From Klebsiella quasivariicola (GTDB taxonomy: Bacteria > Pseudomonadota > Gammaproteobacteria > Enterobacterales > Enterobacteriaceae), in NCBI RefSeq assembly GCF_002269255.1, contig NZ_CP022825.1:1-64000 (forward strand): 64,000 bases of DNA, written 5' to 3'. The notes below the pieces were generated by a model. It did no database searches. It was not told the origin of the DNA and saw only the letters and a program-made list of their open reading frames with translations. Each line of letters opens with the position of its first letter. Positions within the stretch are counted from its first letter, which is position 1. Of this stretch, positions 8,731 through 17,923 are shown piece after piece. A program made the position numbers and the translations under genes.

Positions 8731-8906
8731 AGTCCTCCGTCGCTCTCCCTTACGGTACTGATCTTTCCACTCATTTGGCATGTCCTGGAGAGCAGCTATC
8801 TTGCATGTCACACTATAGGGGGTTAGTTTGGATATCGAAAATTATTGTACGTCAAGGTCAATAATTGACCATCATTAACAATTTCCTTTGTGCTAATGGC
8901 AAGATT

Positions 8907-9215
8907 ATGAAAAAGACTTTACTGATAGCCGCCATAGTGGCGGCAGGTATTACGTTCGCAATGGCCGACGATGGCCAGCCCGCTGGTCGACTGTACAAAA
9001 TTGGCGAGCACACCGTAGAAATAGATGCGGATTGCATGATCCTCTCGGTTGACGGCTCCCCCGCTACGCTAAACGCGTCCGTATCCGGGCATATGGATTT
9101 TAATTTAGCCAACGGCGGCATTGCAGAATCGGAACCACGGCCAAACCGTCATACCTGCAAAGTGTATGCGGGGAGTGATGTGCGAACAATTCACATAAAA
9201 GAACAAACTCAATGA
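8907..9215 (+). CDS. Small exported protein of unknown function
   Basis: The start at 8907 gives an ideal signal peptide (MKKTLLIAAIVAAGITFAMA, cleaved before DDGQ). The mature part is about 82 residues with two Cys, probably a disulfide-bonded periplasmic domain rich in short strands (LYKIGEHTVEIDADCMILSVDG). Its stop codon overlaps the ATG of a second, broken signal-peptide gene (ATGA), so the two were once translationally coupled. No family recognised. Confidence 0.55.
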   Translation: MKKTLLIAAIVAAGITFAMADDGQPAGRLYKIGEHTVEIDADCMILSVDGSPATLNASVSGHMDFNLANGGIAESEPRPNRHTCKVYAGSDVRTIHIKEQTQ

Positions 9216-9299
9216 AAAAGACTTTCCTGATCGCAGTCGCTGGTAGCGGCAAATATTGCACCAGTACATGCGATTAGCGAAAGCTATCGCGACGCTTGA
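9212..9299 (+). pseudogene. Frameshifted remnant of a second exported protein gene
   Basis: ATG at 9212 overlaps the previous stop and opens MKKTFLIAVAG. A frameshift near 9245 then leads, in another frame, to VAANIAPVHAISESYRDA and a stop. Joined, the two frames give a typical signal peptide, so this is the decayed start of a paralogue of the upstream gene. Nothing clear follows up to 9447. Confidence 0.5.
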
Positions 9300-9447
9300 G
9301 TGGGCAACTGAGTCGTGCAGCGTCATGAGATGGCGGTAGCCGCCGAACAGATGTCTCAGCAACAACAGCACGAAATACACCACTACCCATACCGCTGTTT
9401 TCATCACTGCCCTCTGTTATATAATTTGTCTGTAACGAAAATGGCAT

Positions 9448-9942
9448 TCAGGCGTTCAGGTCCGTGCCGTTCTGCTTCAGATAATCACTGATGCTCAGAC
9501 CGGACAAGCGAATGTTATCCGAAATCTCCCTGAACTGCTCCTCCCAGCCGTCCTGCAGCTCCTTGATTGCCGCGATCTGGAAAGCAACACTGAAAGGCGT
9601 TCTGCCCAGTTTCTCGGAAAGCCAGAAAAGATGACTGCCAATTTCTTCGTCCGGTACCGAATCGAGCGCATCACTCAGTAAGGTTTTTTCGTCTTCCTGC
9701 CAGGGATGACCGGCTCGCGGAAAACGCGGATCAGACTGGCGGTCTTTTTTCTCCCTTTTTTCCCGTCTGGCAACGGTCGGCGCATCGCCTTTTTTCAAGC
9801 CGACGCGCGCTTTCATGGCGCCGATGGCGGCGACGGCCAGTACCAGCGTTTCACGCTCCTGGCGCGTGAGCAGGCTGTCCTCGCAAATCAGGGTGTTCAG
9901 GTTATCGATCAGCTTATTCAGCCCGGGTTCAGTGACTTTCAT
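9448..9942 (-). CDS. Hypothetical plasmid protein, 164 aa
   Basis: A soluble, charged 164-residue protein. The central part is strongly basic (RREKREKKDRQSDPRFPRAGHPW) and is followed by an acidic helical part (EDEKTLLSDALDSVPDEEIGSHLFWLSEKLGRTPFSVAFQIAAI), which has the look of a small helical DNA-binding domain. It is the last gene of a probable three-gene minus-strand operon (10790 to 9448, gaps of -4 and 30 bp). I do not recognise a function. Confidence 0.6.
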   Translation of the reverse strand: MKVTEPGLNKLIDNLNTLICEDSLLTRQERETLVLAVAAIGAMKARVGLKKGDAPTVARREKREKKDRQSDPRFPRAGHPWQEDEKTLLSDALDSVPDEEIGSHLFWLSEKLGRTPFSVAFQIAAIKELQDGWEEQFREISDNIRLSGLSISDYLKQNGTDLNA

Positions 9943-9972
9943 TTTATGCTCATATTCCTTGTGTGGTGGCGA

Positions 9973-10545
9973 TCAGTCCCGGCTCTCATTCACCTGGACG
10001 GTGACCGGCAGGCCTGCATCAAAACAGGCCTGATACCAGCTGGCCACCTGCAGGGGATCGCCCTCTTTTATCCGGCGTATGCCACCGGCATCCGTCAGCT
10101 GCAGGCAGGTGGTACCGTCCAGACGGATCACGTAGGCCGCTTCCCTGATGGTGTAATGGCCGTCATCCAGCTGCAGCTCCACCGCGTCACCGGCAGTCGT
10201 CTGGCGTAACGGCAGACGCCGGACGTCGGTCAGTCGTTGTCGTGCCTTTTCAGCCTCGCGTGCTTCCTGGTAGAGCGGTTCTGCAATGCCGCGACCGGCC
10301 TGCGTCAGCTCGACGGCCAGCTGCAGGTTCGGGGCGCGCAGGGTGCGCAGCCAGCCCGCGGCTTCCATGCGCCGGCAGGAGGCGCGCAGGTTCGGCCCGT
10401 ACACCGGGGCGTCCCCGCCCTGCTCCAGCACCCGCTCAATATCCCGCGTCGCCACCGGCCCCGGACGTTTCGCACCGAGGGCGGCCAGCACAATCAGCAC
10501 CCGCCGCTGCAGCGGCGACGGACGTCGGGATTTTTCCCGCATCAT
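9973..10545 (-). CDS. Winged-helix-like hypothetical protein, 190 aa
   Basis: The first 110 residues read like a winged-helix regulator. LQRRVLIVLAALG is followed by a segment that could be a recognition helix (GPNLRASCRRMEAAGWLRTLRAPNLQLAVELTQAG). A beta-rich C-terminal part follows (VELQLDDGHYTIREAAYVIRLDGTTCLQLTDAGG). The ATG overlaps the stop of the upstream gene by 4 bp, so translation is coupled. The operon may be autoregulated by this protein acting on the palindromic promoter region at 10800-10950; that is inference. Confidence 0.55.
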   Translation of the reverse strand: MMREKSRRPSPLQRRVLIVLAALGAKRPGPVATRDIERVLEQGGDAPVYGPNLRASCRRMEAAGWLRTLRAPNLQLAVELTQAGRGIAEPLYQEAREAEKARQRLTDVRRLPLRQTTAGDAVELQLDDGHYTIREAAYVIRLDGTTCLQLTDAGGIRRIKEGDPLQVASWYQACFDAGLPVTVQVNESRD

Positions 10546-10790
10546 TGTCCCTCGTTCCTCTGAGAAATGAGCGTTTTTAACCGTTTATAGTCTGCTTCGA
10601 CCCGAGTGGTGGCCAGGCCCGTGTGTCCGCGCAGCGCCAGGAGATACCAGAAGCGGAGGATGTCATGAGCCTTGTTCACTTCCCAGACATAATGGGTGCC
10701 ATCCCTGCGAAAATCGCATTGCTTTATTTCCTCTTCTGCCATCTGCGTCATTTGCTCATAGCTGAGCGAAAACATCATTTCTTCATCCAT
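10542..10790 (-). CDS. Hypothetical protein, 82 aa, first gene of operon
   Basis: An 82-residue soluble protein, acidic at the start (MDEEMMFSLSYEQMTQMAEEEIKQC) and basic at the end. It overlaps the next gene by 4 bp (ATGA). Its upstream region is unusually A/T rich and palindromic. No recognisable family. Confidence 0.5.
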   Translation of the reverse strand: MDEEMMFSLSYEQMTQMAEEEIKQCDFRRDGTHYVWEVNKAHDILRFWYLLALRGHTGLATTRVEADYKRLKTLISQRNEGQ

Positions 10791-10799
10791 CCTGCACGC

Positions 10800-10960
10800 T
10801 CCGTCTGATAATGTCCGGTTAAGTAGAAAATCATATCATGTATGATTTCTTGCTAATAATTCAAATATCATATCAGATATTATTATGTGTTTAATGCTAA
10901 CTATCACATTCAGTATGATTTTATGTATGTGGTTTGATTATCATATCCTTTGCGCGTTTC
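10800..10960. promoter_or_regulatory. Palindrome-rich A/T promoter region
   Basis: Several imperfect copies of a palindrome built on ATCATAT..ATGAT lie here (about 10829-10846, 10865-10882, 10914-10946). They sit directly upstream of the minus-strand operon starting at 10790 and upstream of the defence genes starting at 11236. They look like operator repeats for a dimeric regulator. The rest, to 11235, has no gene I can support. Confidence 0.4.
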
Positions 10961-11235
10961 CCTCCGCGCAGATCCGAAAAGATGCTGAGTCGGATCTTTG
11001 CCCGTGAATCTCTCAAGAGAGCAGTATGGATAACTTCAAGATTGGACTTTTAGAAGGGTTTTAGTGCAGGTTGACAGGCAGCTATGAGCGAACAGCGGAC
11101 CTTTGTTTGATTGAAGTGTTTCCTCTCAGCTGAGTCAACGTGTATACCCGCAATATCACAATTAAATAAGAAAGGGTGTGTCATAATTCCTGCCATTACG
11201 GCGCAAATACAACATTCGTGGATTAGGAAGGAAAC

Positions 11236-12963
11236 ATGGCTGTTATCCGCCACATAAGCATTCAGAATTTTCGCTCAATACGGCAGGCAGAATGGTTTCC
11301 AGGTTCAGGGCTGAATTGTCTGATAGGGCCTGGAGATTCAGGGAAATCGACCTTTATTGATGCTATTGACCTAGTACTCGGAGCGCGAAGATCGTACACA
11401 TTCAGTGATGCGGATTTTTATCTCATGAATTCCGCTACTCCAGTCTGCATCAGTGTAACTCTCGGACAGCTTGATGACGGGCTTCGGAACCTTGAGAACT
11501 ATGGGCGTTATCTTCGTGGTTTCAATAGCGAAACAAAGGAAATCCATGATGAACCTCTGGCAGGAGATGAAACCGTACTCACACTGAGAATGGTCGTTGG
11601 TGCAGATCTCGAACCAGACTGGTGCTTATTTTCAGAACGAGCAACAGTGGAAGGGTTAGAGAAAAGGTTACTGTGGAAGCACCGGGAGCAGTTAAGCCCT
11701 ACTCGCCTTGGGGCAACCTCGCATCATCATCTGGCATGGGGCAACCGCTCAGTGCTGAATAAATTATCTGCAGAAGATTTTGATATCAGTTCAACGTTGG
11801 CCGAACTGTCCCGACAGACACGACACAACTTTGCTGCCCGGCAACTACCGCAGTTGGATAACATTCTTACCGAGGTTAGAACCATTGCAAATGAGTTAGG
11901 CGTTCAGGTTGGAGAACTTAAAGCGCTTCTGGACGTGAATGGTGTCTCCCTGTCTAACAGTGCGATCAGCCTGCATAACAGTGATAACACACCACTGAGA
12001 ATGCTTGGTACAGGATCAACCCGATTGCTGGTGAGCGGGTTACAAAAAGCTGTCGGGGGGCCGGGGATCATACTGGTTGATGAAGCAGAGTACGGACTGG
12101 AGCCTTACAGGATCAGTCGACTCTTGAATCAACTGGGTTCTCGTGATGATGAACCTACTTCGCAGGTATTCATCACCACCCATTCCCCATATGTTCTCAG
12201 GGAACTCAAGGCAACCCAGCTCTGTGTGTTGCGGAAACTAGAACAACCGCCCCCAGAGCCTTCACACAATTTCCTGACACTAAGTGGGGACGATAAGGAA
12301 CAAGCTACCTTAAGGGCCTGCGCTGAAGCCTTTTTCAGCAAAGCCGTAATTGTGGGCGAAGGTGGAACTGAGGTTGGTTTTATCAGAGGGCTGGACTTGT
12401 CCAGACAACGCAGGGGAAGAACAGGCTTTCAGGATCAGGGGGCCTTTGCTACAGATGGCGGCGGCGGGGACAATTATTTCAAACGCGCCGAGGTTTTTGC
12501 ACAACTGGGATATCGTACTGCCTTATTAAAAGATTCAGATATCACGACACCTGCACACAGGCAACAGACAGAACATTGCCGGGCAAGCGGCGTTACCATT
12601 TTTGAATGGGGGAATGGTTTTTCAACAGAGGCTGCCCTGCTAGCTTGGTGTCCTACTGAGACTATCCGTGACATCGTTCTTCTTGCTGCGGGTCTGAACA
12701 GCCAACAACAAGTGGATCAGCACATTCATAACTGCTCCCAAGGGGCTTATAACTTTGACACATGCACAGGTGAACCGACAGAAGAAATGAGAACGCCAGT
12801 GGCTCACGCTGCTGGCAAATATGGCTGGTTTAAAACGATCGGGAAGGCTGAGGATCTAGCGGAGAATATCGTGGGTCCGGTCATCAATCAGTTTTCAAGA
12901 CCATTCAAAGCAATTATAAGAGATCTGCTGGCGTGGGCAGCAGAAAACGGTGACCCACGATGA
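11236..12963 (+). CDS. gajA: OLD-family ATP-dependent nuclease, Gabija GajA-like
   Basis: A 575-residue class 2 OLD protein. The N-terminal ABC-type ATPase has Walker A GPGDSGKST (31-39), a signature-like LGTGSTRLL (257-265), Walker B IILVDEAE (278-285) and an H-loop THSP (315-318). The C-terminal TOPRIM nuclease domain has VIVGEGGTE (371-379) and LLKDSD (431-435), the metal-binding acidic residues. Length and domain order match GajA, the nicking endonuclease of Gabija anti-phage systems. An AAGGAAAC ribosome site sits just before the ATG. Its stop overlaps the helicase gene start by 4 bp, which is the GajA-GajB arrangement. Confidence 0.88.
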   Translation: MAVIRHISIQNFRSIRQAEWFPGSGLNCLIGPGDSGKSTFIDAIDLVLGARRSYTFSDADFYLMNSATPVCISVTLGQLDDGLRNLENYGRYLRGFNSETKEIHDEPLAGDETVLTLRMVVGADLEPDWCLFSERATVEGLEKRLLWKHREQLSPTRLGATSHHHLAWGNRSVLNKLSAEDFDISSTLAELSRQTRHNFAARQLPQLDNILTEVRTIANELGVQVGELKALLDVNGVSLSNSAISLHNSDNTPLRMLGTGSTRLLVSGLQKAVGGPGIILVDEAEYGLEPYRISRLLNQLGSRDDEPTSQVFITTHSPYVLRELKATQLCVLRKLEQPPPEPSHNFLTLSGDDKEQATLRACAEAFFSKAVIVGEGGTEVGFIRGLDLSRQRRGRTGFQDQGAFATDGGGGDNYFKRAEVFAQLGYRTALLKDSDITTPAHRQQTEHCRASGVTIFEWGNGFSTEAALLAWCPTETIRDIVLLAAGLNSQQQVDQHIHNCSQGAYNFDTCTGEPTEEMRTPVAHAAGKYGWFKTIGKAEDLAENIVGPVINQFSRPFKAIIRDLLAWAAENGDPR

Positions 12964-14375
12964 GTGTGGATGCCGTTTTAAACGCCAGTAAAGGCCTGAT
13001 TGTAGCGCCAGCGGGATGTGGCAAAACCCACCTGATTACTGAAGCACTTGGTTTTGCGCAAAGTAAGCCGTATCTCGTGCTGACGCACACAACCGCAGGT
13101 GTAACGGCACTCAAAAAGCGACTGAGCCGTTTTGCAATTCCTCCGCGGAACTATGTTGTGACAACAATCGATGGATGGGCTCTGAAAATAGCTGGCTGCT
13201 TTCCGGGATTGTGTCCGCTCGGTGTGGGTCCTGAAAATCCAACCGTTTTTTACCCTTCTCTTCGCCGTGCCGTACGGGATTTGGTTGTTAACGGTAATAT
13301 TAGCGAAATCATCACAGCTACTTATTCGCGTTTGCTGGTCGATGAATACCAGGACTGCAATAGCGAGCAACATGAACTGACTTGTGCGCTTTCATGTTTG
13401 CTACCAACGGTAGTCTTTGGTGACCCGATGCAGTGTATTTTCAACTTTAGCGGCCCTATGCCCCACTGGAACCAAACCGTTGAAACATTTTTCCCTACTC
13501 TGGCAACCTTACAAACGCCGTGGCGTTGGAACAATGCACAAACGCCAGATTTGGGACAGTGGCTCCTTGAGCAAAGACATCGATTACTTCTCCGGGAGCG
13601 TATCGACTTGAGGTCCTGTCCTGACTATGTACGTTTTCGGCCTCTTTTACGAAATCATAATGACAATATCCAGCGCCAGCAGCGCGAATATTACTCGCTG
13701 CTGCGACAGTTTCCCAACGACTCGGTTCTAGTTATAGGTGATTCACGAAGAGCGTCATCCAGGCATCAATTTGCACAACGAATCAATGGCATTGATGTTG
13801 TCGAACCGGTAGATCTGAGTGACGTGATAAAAATGGCTGCATCCCTTGACGATGCTAATGCTGCCAACGTGATGCCAAGGCTTTTACAGGCAGCAGCTGA
13901 GCTGATGACAAACGTTGGCGTTAGTACAACCTTACGAAGAATTAGTTCTATTCAGGCTGGACGAAACAGAACAGCCCCTTCTTCGCTTGAGAATGCATTG
14001 GTAGCACTTGCTCTGGCCCCAACCCGACAAAATATTCGAACGACACTCCTTTTGCTCGAAGAGAAGGAAGAGACACGCGTATTCAGGGCCGGAGCTCTGC
14101 ACGTTCTAAAAGATGCGATAAATCTGTCCATCAGTTCACCTGACAAAAGCATTAGAGAGTCAGCATCAGTTATTCGTGAACAACGTAGATACCAAGGTGA
14201 AGGACGCGTATCGCACCGTTCAATAGGCTCAACTCTTCTTCTAAAAGGTCTGGAATGCGACCACTCGGTGATACTAGATGCGGGAAATATGGGGGCAACT
14301 GATTTGTATGTTGCGCTCTCAAGGGGAGCTAAATCTGTTACGATCTTCTCAGGTCGTGATGAGTTCACACCCTAA
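12960..14375 (+). CDS. gajB: UvrD/PcrA-like helicase, Gabija GajB-like
   Basis: A 471-residue superfamily 1 helicase-like protein: Walker A APAGCGKT (16-23), Walker B LLVDEYQDC (125-133), motif III VVFGDPMQCIFNF (151-163) and a C-terminal motif VI YVALSRGA (about 450-457). It is much shorter than UvrD (about 720), as GajB proteins are. In Gabija, GajB senses DNA ends produced by GajA and acts with it in a large complex. Translational coupling to gajA (ATGA overlap) supports a joint complex. All key motifs are present. Confidence 0.87.
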   Translation: MSVDAVLNASKGLIVAPAGCGKTHLITEALGFAQSKPYLVLTHTTAGVTALKKRLSRFAIPPRNYVVTTIDGWALKIAGCFPGLCPLGVGPENPTVFYPSLRRAVRDLVVNGNISEIITATYSRLLVDEYQDCNSEQHELTCALSCLLPTVVFGDPMQCIFNFSGPMPHWNQTVETFFPTLATLQTPWRWNNAQTPDLGQWLLEQRHRLLLRERIDLRSCPDYVRFRPLLRNHNDNIQRQQREYYSLLRQFPNDSVLVIGDSRRASSRHQFAQRINGIDVVEPVDLSDVIKMAASLDDANAANVMPRLLQAAAELMTNVGVSTTLRRISSIQAGRNRTAPSSLENALVALALAPTRQNIRTTLLLLEEKEETRVFRAGALHVLKDAINLSISSPDKSIRESASVIREQRRYQGEGRVSHRSIGSTLLLKGLECDHSVILDAGNMGATDLYVALSRGAKSVTIFSGRDEFTP

Positions 14376-14815
14376 TAGCCCACCATAGACTGCCCCCTAG
14401 ACGATCGTACCTTAATGTTTATAAGGTCTGCTCTTGGTACAAAGCGGCCTTCAACAGCGTCCACACTGTCAGAGGTCTGGACGGACGCTCTGGCAGAAAA
14501 ATGATGCGTGCCGCTTCGTGGCTGATTCGCCGTCAGGATGATTTGTTCACTCAGGGTAATAATCATCGCCCTTTCCTTCCTGGATAACAATAATCCCCCA
14601 TTCACAACAATCCGCCACCTTTTGTGCTCTTCATGCAATAATCCTTCTTCTCTTATCCGCAGCTCCGAAAAAAGGTTAATTAGGATCTCTGGGGGAGCCG
14701 ATATGGTGAAAATAAGTTTGCTGTAGTGGGTAAGAATTTCCGTGAGAAGGGGAAAGGGTCTCAGTCCCGTCAGCATAGTTCCGTATGCCACCAGAACCGC
14801 AATGGCAGAAAGCAT
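14372..14815 (-). CDS. Hypothetical protein, convergent to gajB
   Basis: A 147-residue frame overlapping the gajB stop by 4 bp tail to tail. The N-terminus is hydrophobic (MLSAIAVLVAYGTML), perhaps a signal or anchor. The middle shows alternating hydrophobic and charged residues typical of beta strands (HKRWRIVVNGGLLLSRKERAMIITLSEQ). It sits between two defence operons, where small accessory genes are common, but I recognise no family. It could be a chance frame. Confidence 0.4.
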   Translation of the reverse strand: MLSAIAVLVAYGTMLTGLRPFPLLTEILTHYSKLIFTISAPPEILINLFSELRIREEGLLHEEHKRWRIVVNGGLLLSRKERAMIITLSEQIILTANQPRSGTHHFSARASVQTSDSVDAVEGRFVPRADLINIKVRSSRGQSMVGY

Positions 14816-14974
14816 CTGATAGGCACGTTCGTATATAGAGAAGCTGGATGCAAGTGGTCACGTTTATGCGCTTGTAAAGGCTTGCGGTAACTATTAGGTT
14901 ATGTTCTGTACTGACATCCCGGGTGCGTAAACGCAGATATCAATTTTTGATAGACATGTTAGAAGGAGGTAACA

Positions 14975-17779
14975 GTGAAGCTATTCCCGAATGGCTCTGA
15001 ATGGCGTAAATGGGATCTGCATGTTCATACCCCTTCGTCATCACTTGAGAATCAGTATCGGAATGACTGGGAAGCTTATCTTTCTGCAATTGAAGCGTTT
15101 GGCGACGAGGTCGCTGTCATGGGGGCGACCGACTACTGCACTATCTCCGGGTATGAGAAGCTGCTCGCATACCGTGCACAGGGCCGGATAGCCAACATTG
15201 AGGCCGTTTTTCCTAATATAGAATTTCGCATCACACCTGAAACGCAAAAAGATAAGGGTGTGAATATTCATCTTATTGTCAATCCGGCGGATGCCGGTCA
15301 CGTTGACAAAATAAAACACGCGCTGGGCCGGCTTCACTTCCGTTACTGCGGGCAGAACTATTCCTGCAGCGATCAGCAGCTGACTGAACTGGGGATTGCG
15401 GTAGCAGGGTTGTCCTCTCCCGAGAAAAATCTGCGCGACGGCATTAACCAGTTCAAACCTTCTTTTGACGTCTTTGAAGACTGGCTGAGGAGTGAAACCT
15501 GGCTGCGGAACAACGTTATTGTCATTGCATCTAACAGCTCAGGAGACGGAATCTCCGGGCTCCGCGACAATGGTCTTCTTGCTGTCCGGCAGAACATCTA
15601 TCACCTGGTTGATGCGATTTTTTCTGGTAACCCGCAGGATTGTGAGTACTTTCAGGGACGCGGCAGCGACAGCAGGGCTGACGTCATCAGTAAATACGGC
15701 AAGCTACTCCCCTGCCTTCACGGTTCGGATGCACATGGACTGACTAAAATTTTTCGTCCCGACGGGGATCGTTTTTGCTGGATTAAAGCCGATCCTACTT
15801 TTGCGGGATTAAAACAGGTACTGTACGATCACACTCGCGTCAGGATCCAGAAAACGTCCCCCCATACAAAAACGCCTTATCAATATATTAAACACGTCTG
15901 CTTTACGGATCGCAGTGGCCATGCACTTTTTTCAGACCAGCCTGTAAACTTCAGTCCCGACCTGAATGCAATCATAGGCGGGAAGTCTTCAGGCAAATCT
16001 CTGCTGCTTTACCACATGGCATGCGCCATTAACGCTGATGAGGTTAGCGAGAAAATCAGGATCTCAGGACAAGCCGCCTATGACGACTTTAGCAATCTCG
16101 ATGTTGAAGTCACATGGGGAAACGGTGAAGTTAGTTCATTACATGGTGACGACTGTCGGCCTGTGACCTACATTCCGCAGCTCTATATCAATCACCTTGC
16201 CGAACGTAGCGGTCAGCTTCAGCTAAATCAGCTGGTCGAGGAAATTCTTTATCAGAATAATAATTTCAAGGCTTTCGCGGTTGAGAATACCGCACAGCGG
16301 GAAGCGACTATTCGGGTCATAAAAACCAGGATTGATTATCTTACCGAGCTGCGCAAAAAATACAGCGAATGCGGTAAGGAAATGGAGAAGTACGGCACGG
16401 AAAAGGCGGTAAGTGATGAAATCCGGCGGCAGGAGGAGAAGATAGCTCAACTGAGGAAGCAGGCATCGTTTACACCGGATGAAGAAAAGCAGTATATGGC
16501 ACTCAGACTGCGCACGGACAACCTTCAATCCCGTCGGCGCGCGATAGAAGATCTTACTGATGCCAGCAGAAGCCTTAAAGAAAGCCTTTATCGGCATGCC
16601 GGTAGCACGATACAAAGCCTTACCGACCAACTCAGGCTGGATATTCCGCTCTCTGAGAATTCCTCTTTTTTGGAGAAAAGCCTTCGTCAGCTGGAGGCCA
16701 GTCTTTCAGCTGCTGTCAGTGACTTCATTGGTCGCCACGAGGCCCGTTTTGGCTGCATCCCCGCAAGGCTGAGGCGGATTGATACCGAAAGCGCAGCCAA
16801 AAAGGAAACGCTGCTTCCCCTGTCAGTAAAAATTACCGATCAGGAAACGCTCAAAGCATCCATGGCTGCGCTTGAAAAGGAAAGAGAAAAACTCAGACAG
16901 CTACAACAGCTCTCTGAACGCCGTCGGTCCATTTTACAGGAAGGTAATGATACAAAAAACCAGCTCCAGACCGAGTATGCGCGCCTTACTGACCTTTACC
17001 AGGCTTACGTGGACGAGCTAAGCAAGCCTGAATACCACCCTGAAGGCGAAATTAGCGTAATTGCTCGCATATCCTTCAATGCTGAGAAGTTTGATCGCTT
17101 CACCGGCTGCTTTGACCGGCGAGGGAACATAAACCTCCTGCTCGGCGATCTGGCCAGCCCGAAAGGCGGCTACACATTTTCCGCTGATAGCCATGCGGAT
17201 ACGATCGCAGGCATCTATGACCGCTACAGAAGCGGCGGGGTTGCTCCCGCTCTTCGTAAGGGCATTGAGGATTCCGATATTCTGAGTTATCTCTATGATG
17301 ACTGCTACCTGATTGATTTTTCTGTCCGTTACCGCAACGACGATATCGTGCAGATGTCGCCAGGCAAACGGGGTCTGGTGCTGCTTAACCTGATCCTTCA
17401 CCTGAGCAATTCGCGACACCCTATCCTTATTGATCAGCCTGAAGACAATCTCGATAACCGGACGATTTATTCCCAGCTCAATGATTTCGTCAGGCTGCGC
17501 AAGGCGGACCGGCAGATCATTATGGTGACGCACAATGCCAACCTCGTCGTGGGAACGGATGCTGAATGCGTGATCGTATCTAACCAGAGTGGGCAGCGCT
17601 CGGGCATTGAGAACAGTGAATTCCGGTTTGAATATTATACCGGCTCACTGGAATGCTCGTTCACTTCACAGGACGATTCCGGCCGTCTGCATACCCGGGG
17701 TATCAGAGAACACGTTTGTGAAATTCTGGAAGGCGGGATCCAGGCCTTTAAGGAAAGGGAACGCAAGTACGGCCTTTAG
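14975..17779 (+). CDS. TrlF-type PHP domain-AAA ATPase fusion
   Basis: A 934-residue two-part protein. The N-terminal PHP phosphoesterase domain carries DLHVHTPSS (14-22) and HGSDAHG (about 249-255), metal-binding His/Asp motifs. An SMC/ABC-type ATPase follows, with Walker A GGKSSGKS (about 335-342), a long coiled coil (about 430-690), a signature-like MSPGKRGL, Walker B ILIDQPEDNLD (about 816-826) and an H-loop VTHNAN. This is the architecture of the TrlF family of AAA-like ATPases, found in defence islands. A GAAGGAGG site precedes the ATG. It is likely an ATP-gated nucleic-acid phosphoesterase, by inference from the domains. It is 160 bp from the Gabija-like region and may be an independent system. 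Confidence 0.8.
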   Translation: MKLFPNGSEWRKWDLHVHTPSSSLENQYRNDWEAYLSAIEAFGDEVAVMGATDYCTISGYEKLLAYRAQGRIANIEAVFPNIEFRITPETQKDKGVNIHLIVNPADAGHVDKIKHALGRLHFRYCGQNYSCSDQQLTELGIAVAGLSSPEKNLRDGINQFKPSFDVFEDWLRSETWLRNNVIVIASNSSGDGISGLRDNGLLAVRQNIYHLVDAIFSGNPQDCEYFQGRGSDSRADVISKYGKLLPCLHGSDAHGLTKIFRPDGDRFCWIKADPTFAGLKQVLYDHTRVRIQKTSPHTKTPYQYIKHVCFTDRSGHALFSDQPVNFSPDLNAIIGGKSSGKSLLLYHMACAINADEVSEKIRISGQAAYDDFSNLDVEVTWGNGEVSSLHGDDCRPVTYIPQLYINHLAERSGQLQLNQLVEEILYQNNNFKAFAVENTAQREATIRVIKTRIDYLTELRKKYSECGKEMEKYGTEKAVSDEIRRQEEKIAQLRKQASFTPDEEKQYMALRLRTDNLQSRRRAIEDLTDASRSLKESLYRHAGSTIQSLTDQLRLDIPLSENSSFLEKSLRQLEASLSAAVSDFIGRHEARFGCIPARLRRIDTESAAKKETLLPLSVKITDQETLKASMAALEKEREKLRQLQQLSERRRSILQEGNDTKNQLQTEYARLTDLYQAYVDELSKPEYHPEGEISVIARISFNAEKFDRFTGCFDRRGNINLLLGDLASPKGGYTFSADSHADTIAGIYDRYRSGGVAPALRKGIEDSDILSYLYDDCYLIDFSVRYRNDDIVQMSPGKRGLVLLNLILHLSNSRHPILIDQPEDNLDNRTIYSQLNDFVRLRKADRQIIMVTHNANLVVGTDAECVIVSNQSGQRSGIENSEFRFEYYTGSLECSFTSQDDSGRLHTRGIREHVCEILEGGIQAFKERERKYGL

Positions 17780-17923
17780 ACTAAAACAACGCTTCAGTTC
17801 TTGCCGTACGCTGGGCATCGGCAAGAACTGACCATATTTCTGCTCTTCTATTATCATCCTGATCCGAACCTCAATAACCCGGAAGGTATCCGGGTCAAAA
17901 AGGGCCAGTAAAGATATGGGAAC

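Noticed and set aside
8545..8811. 88-codon minus-strand frame
   Set aside because: Composition is not protein-like and the plus strand in the same place shows a more convincing (though startless) remnant.
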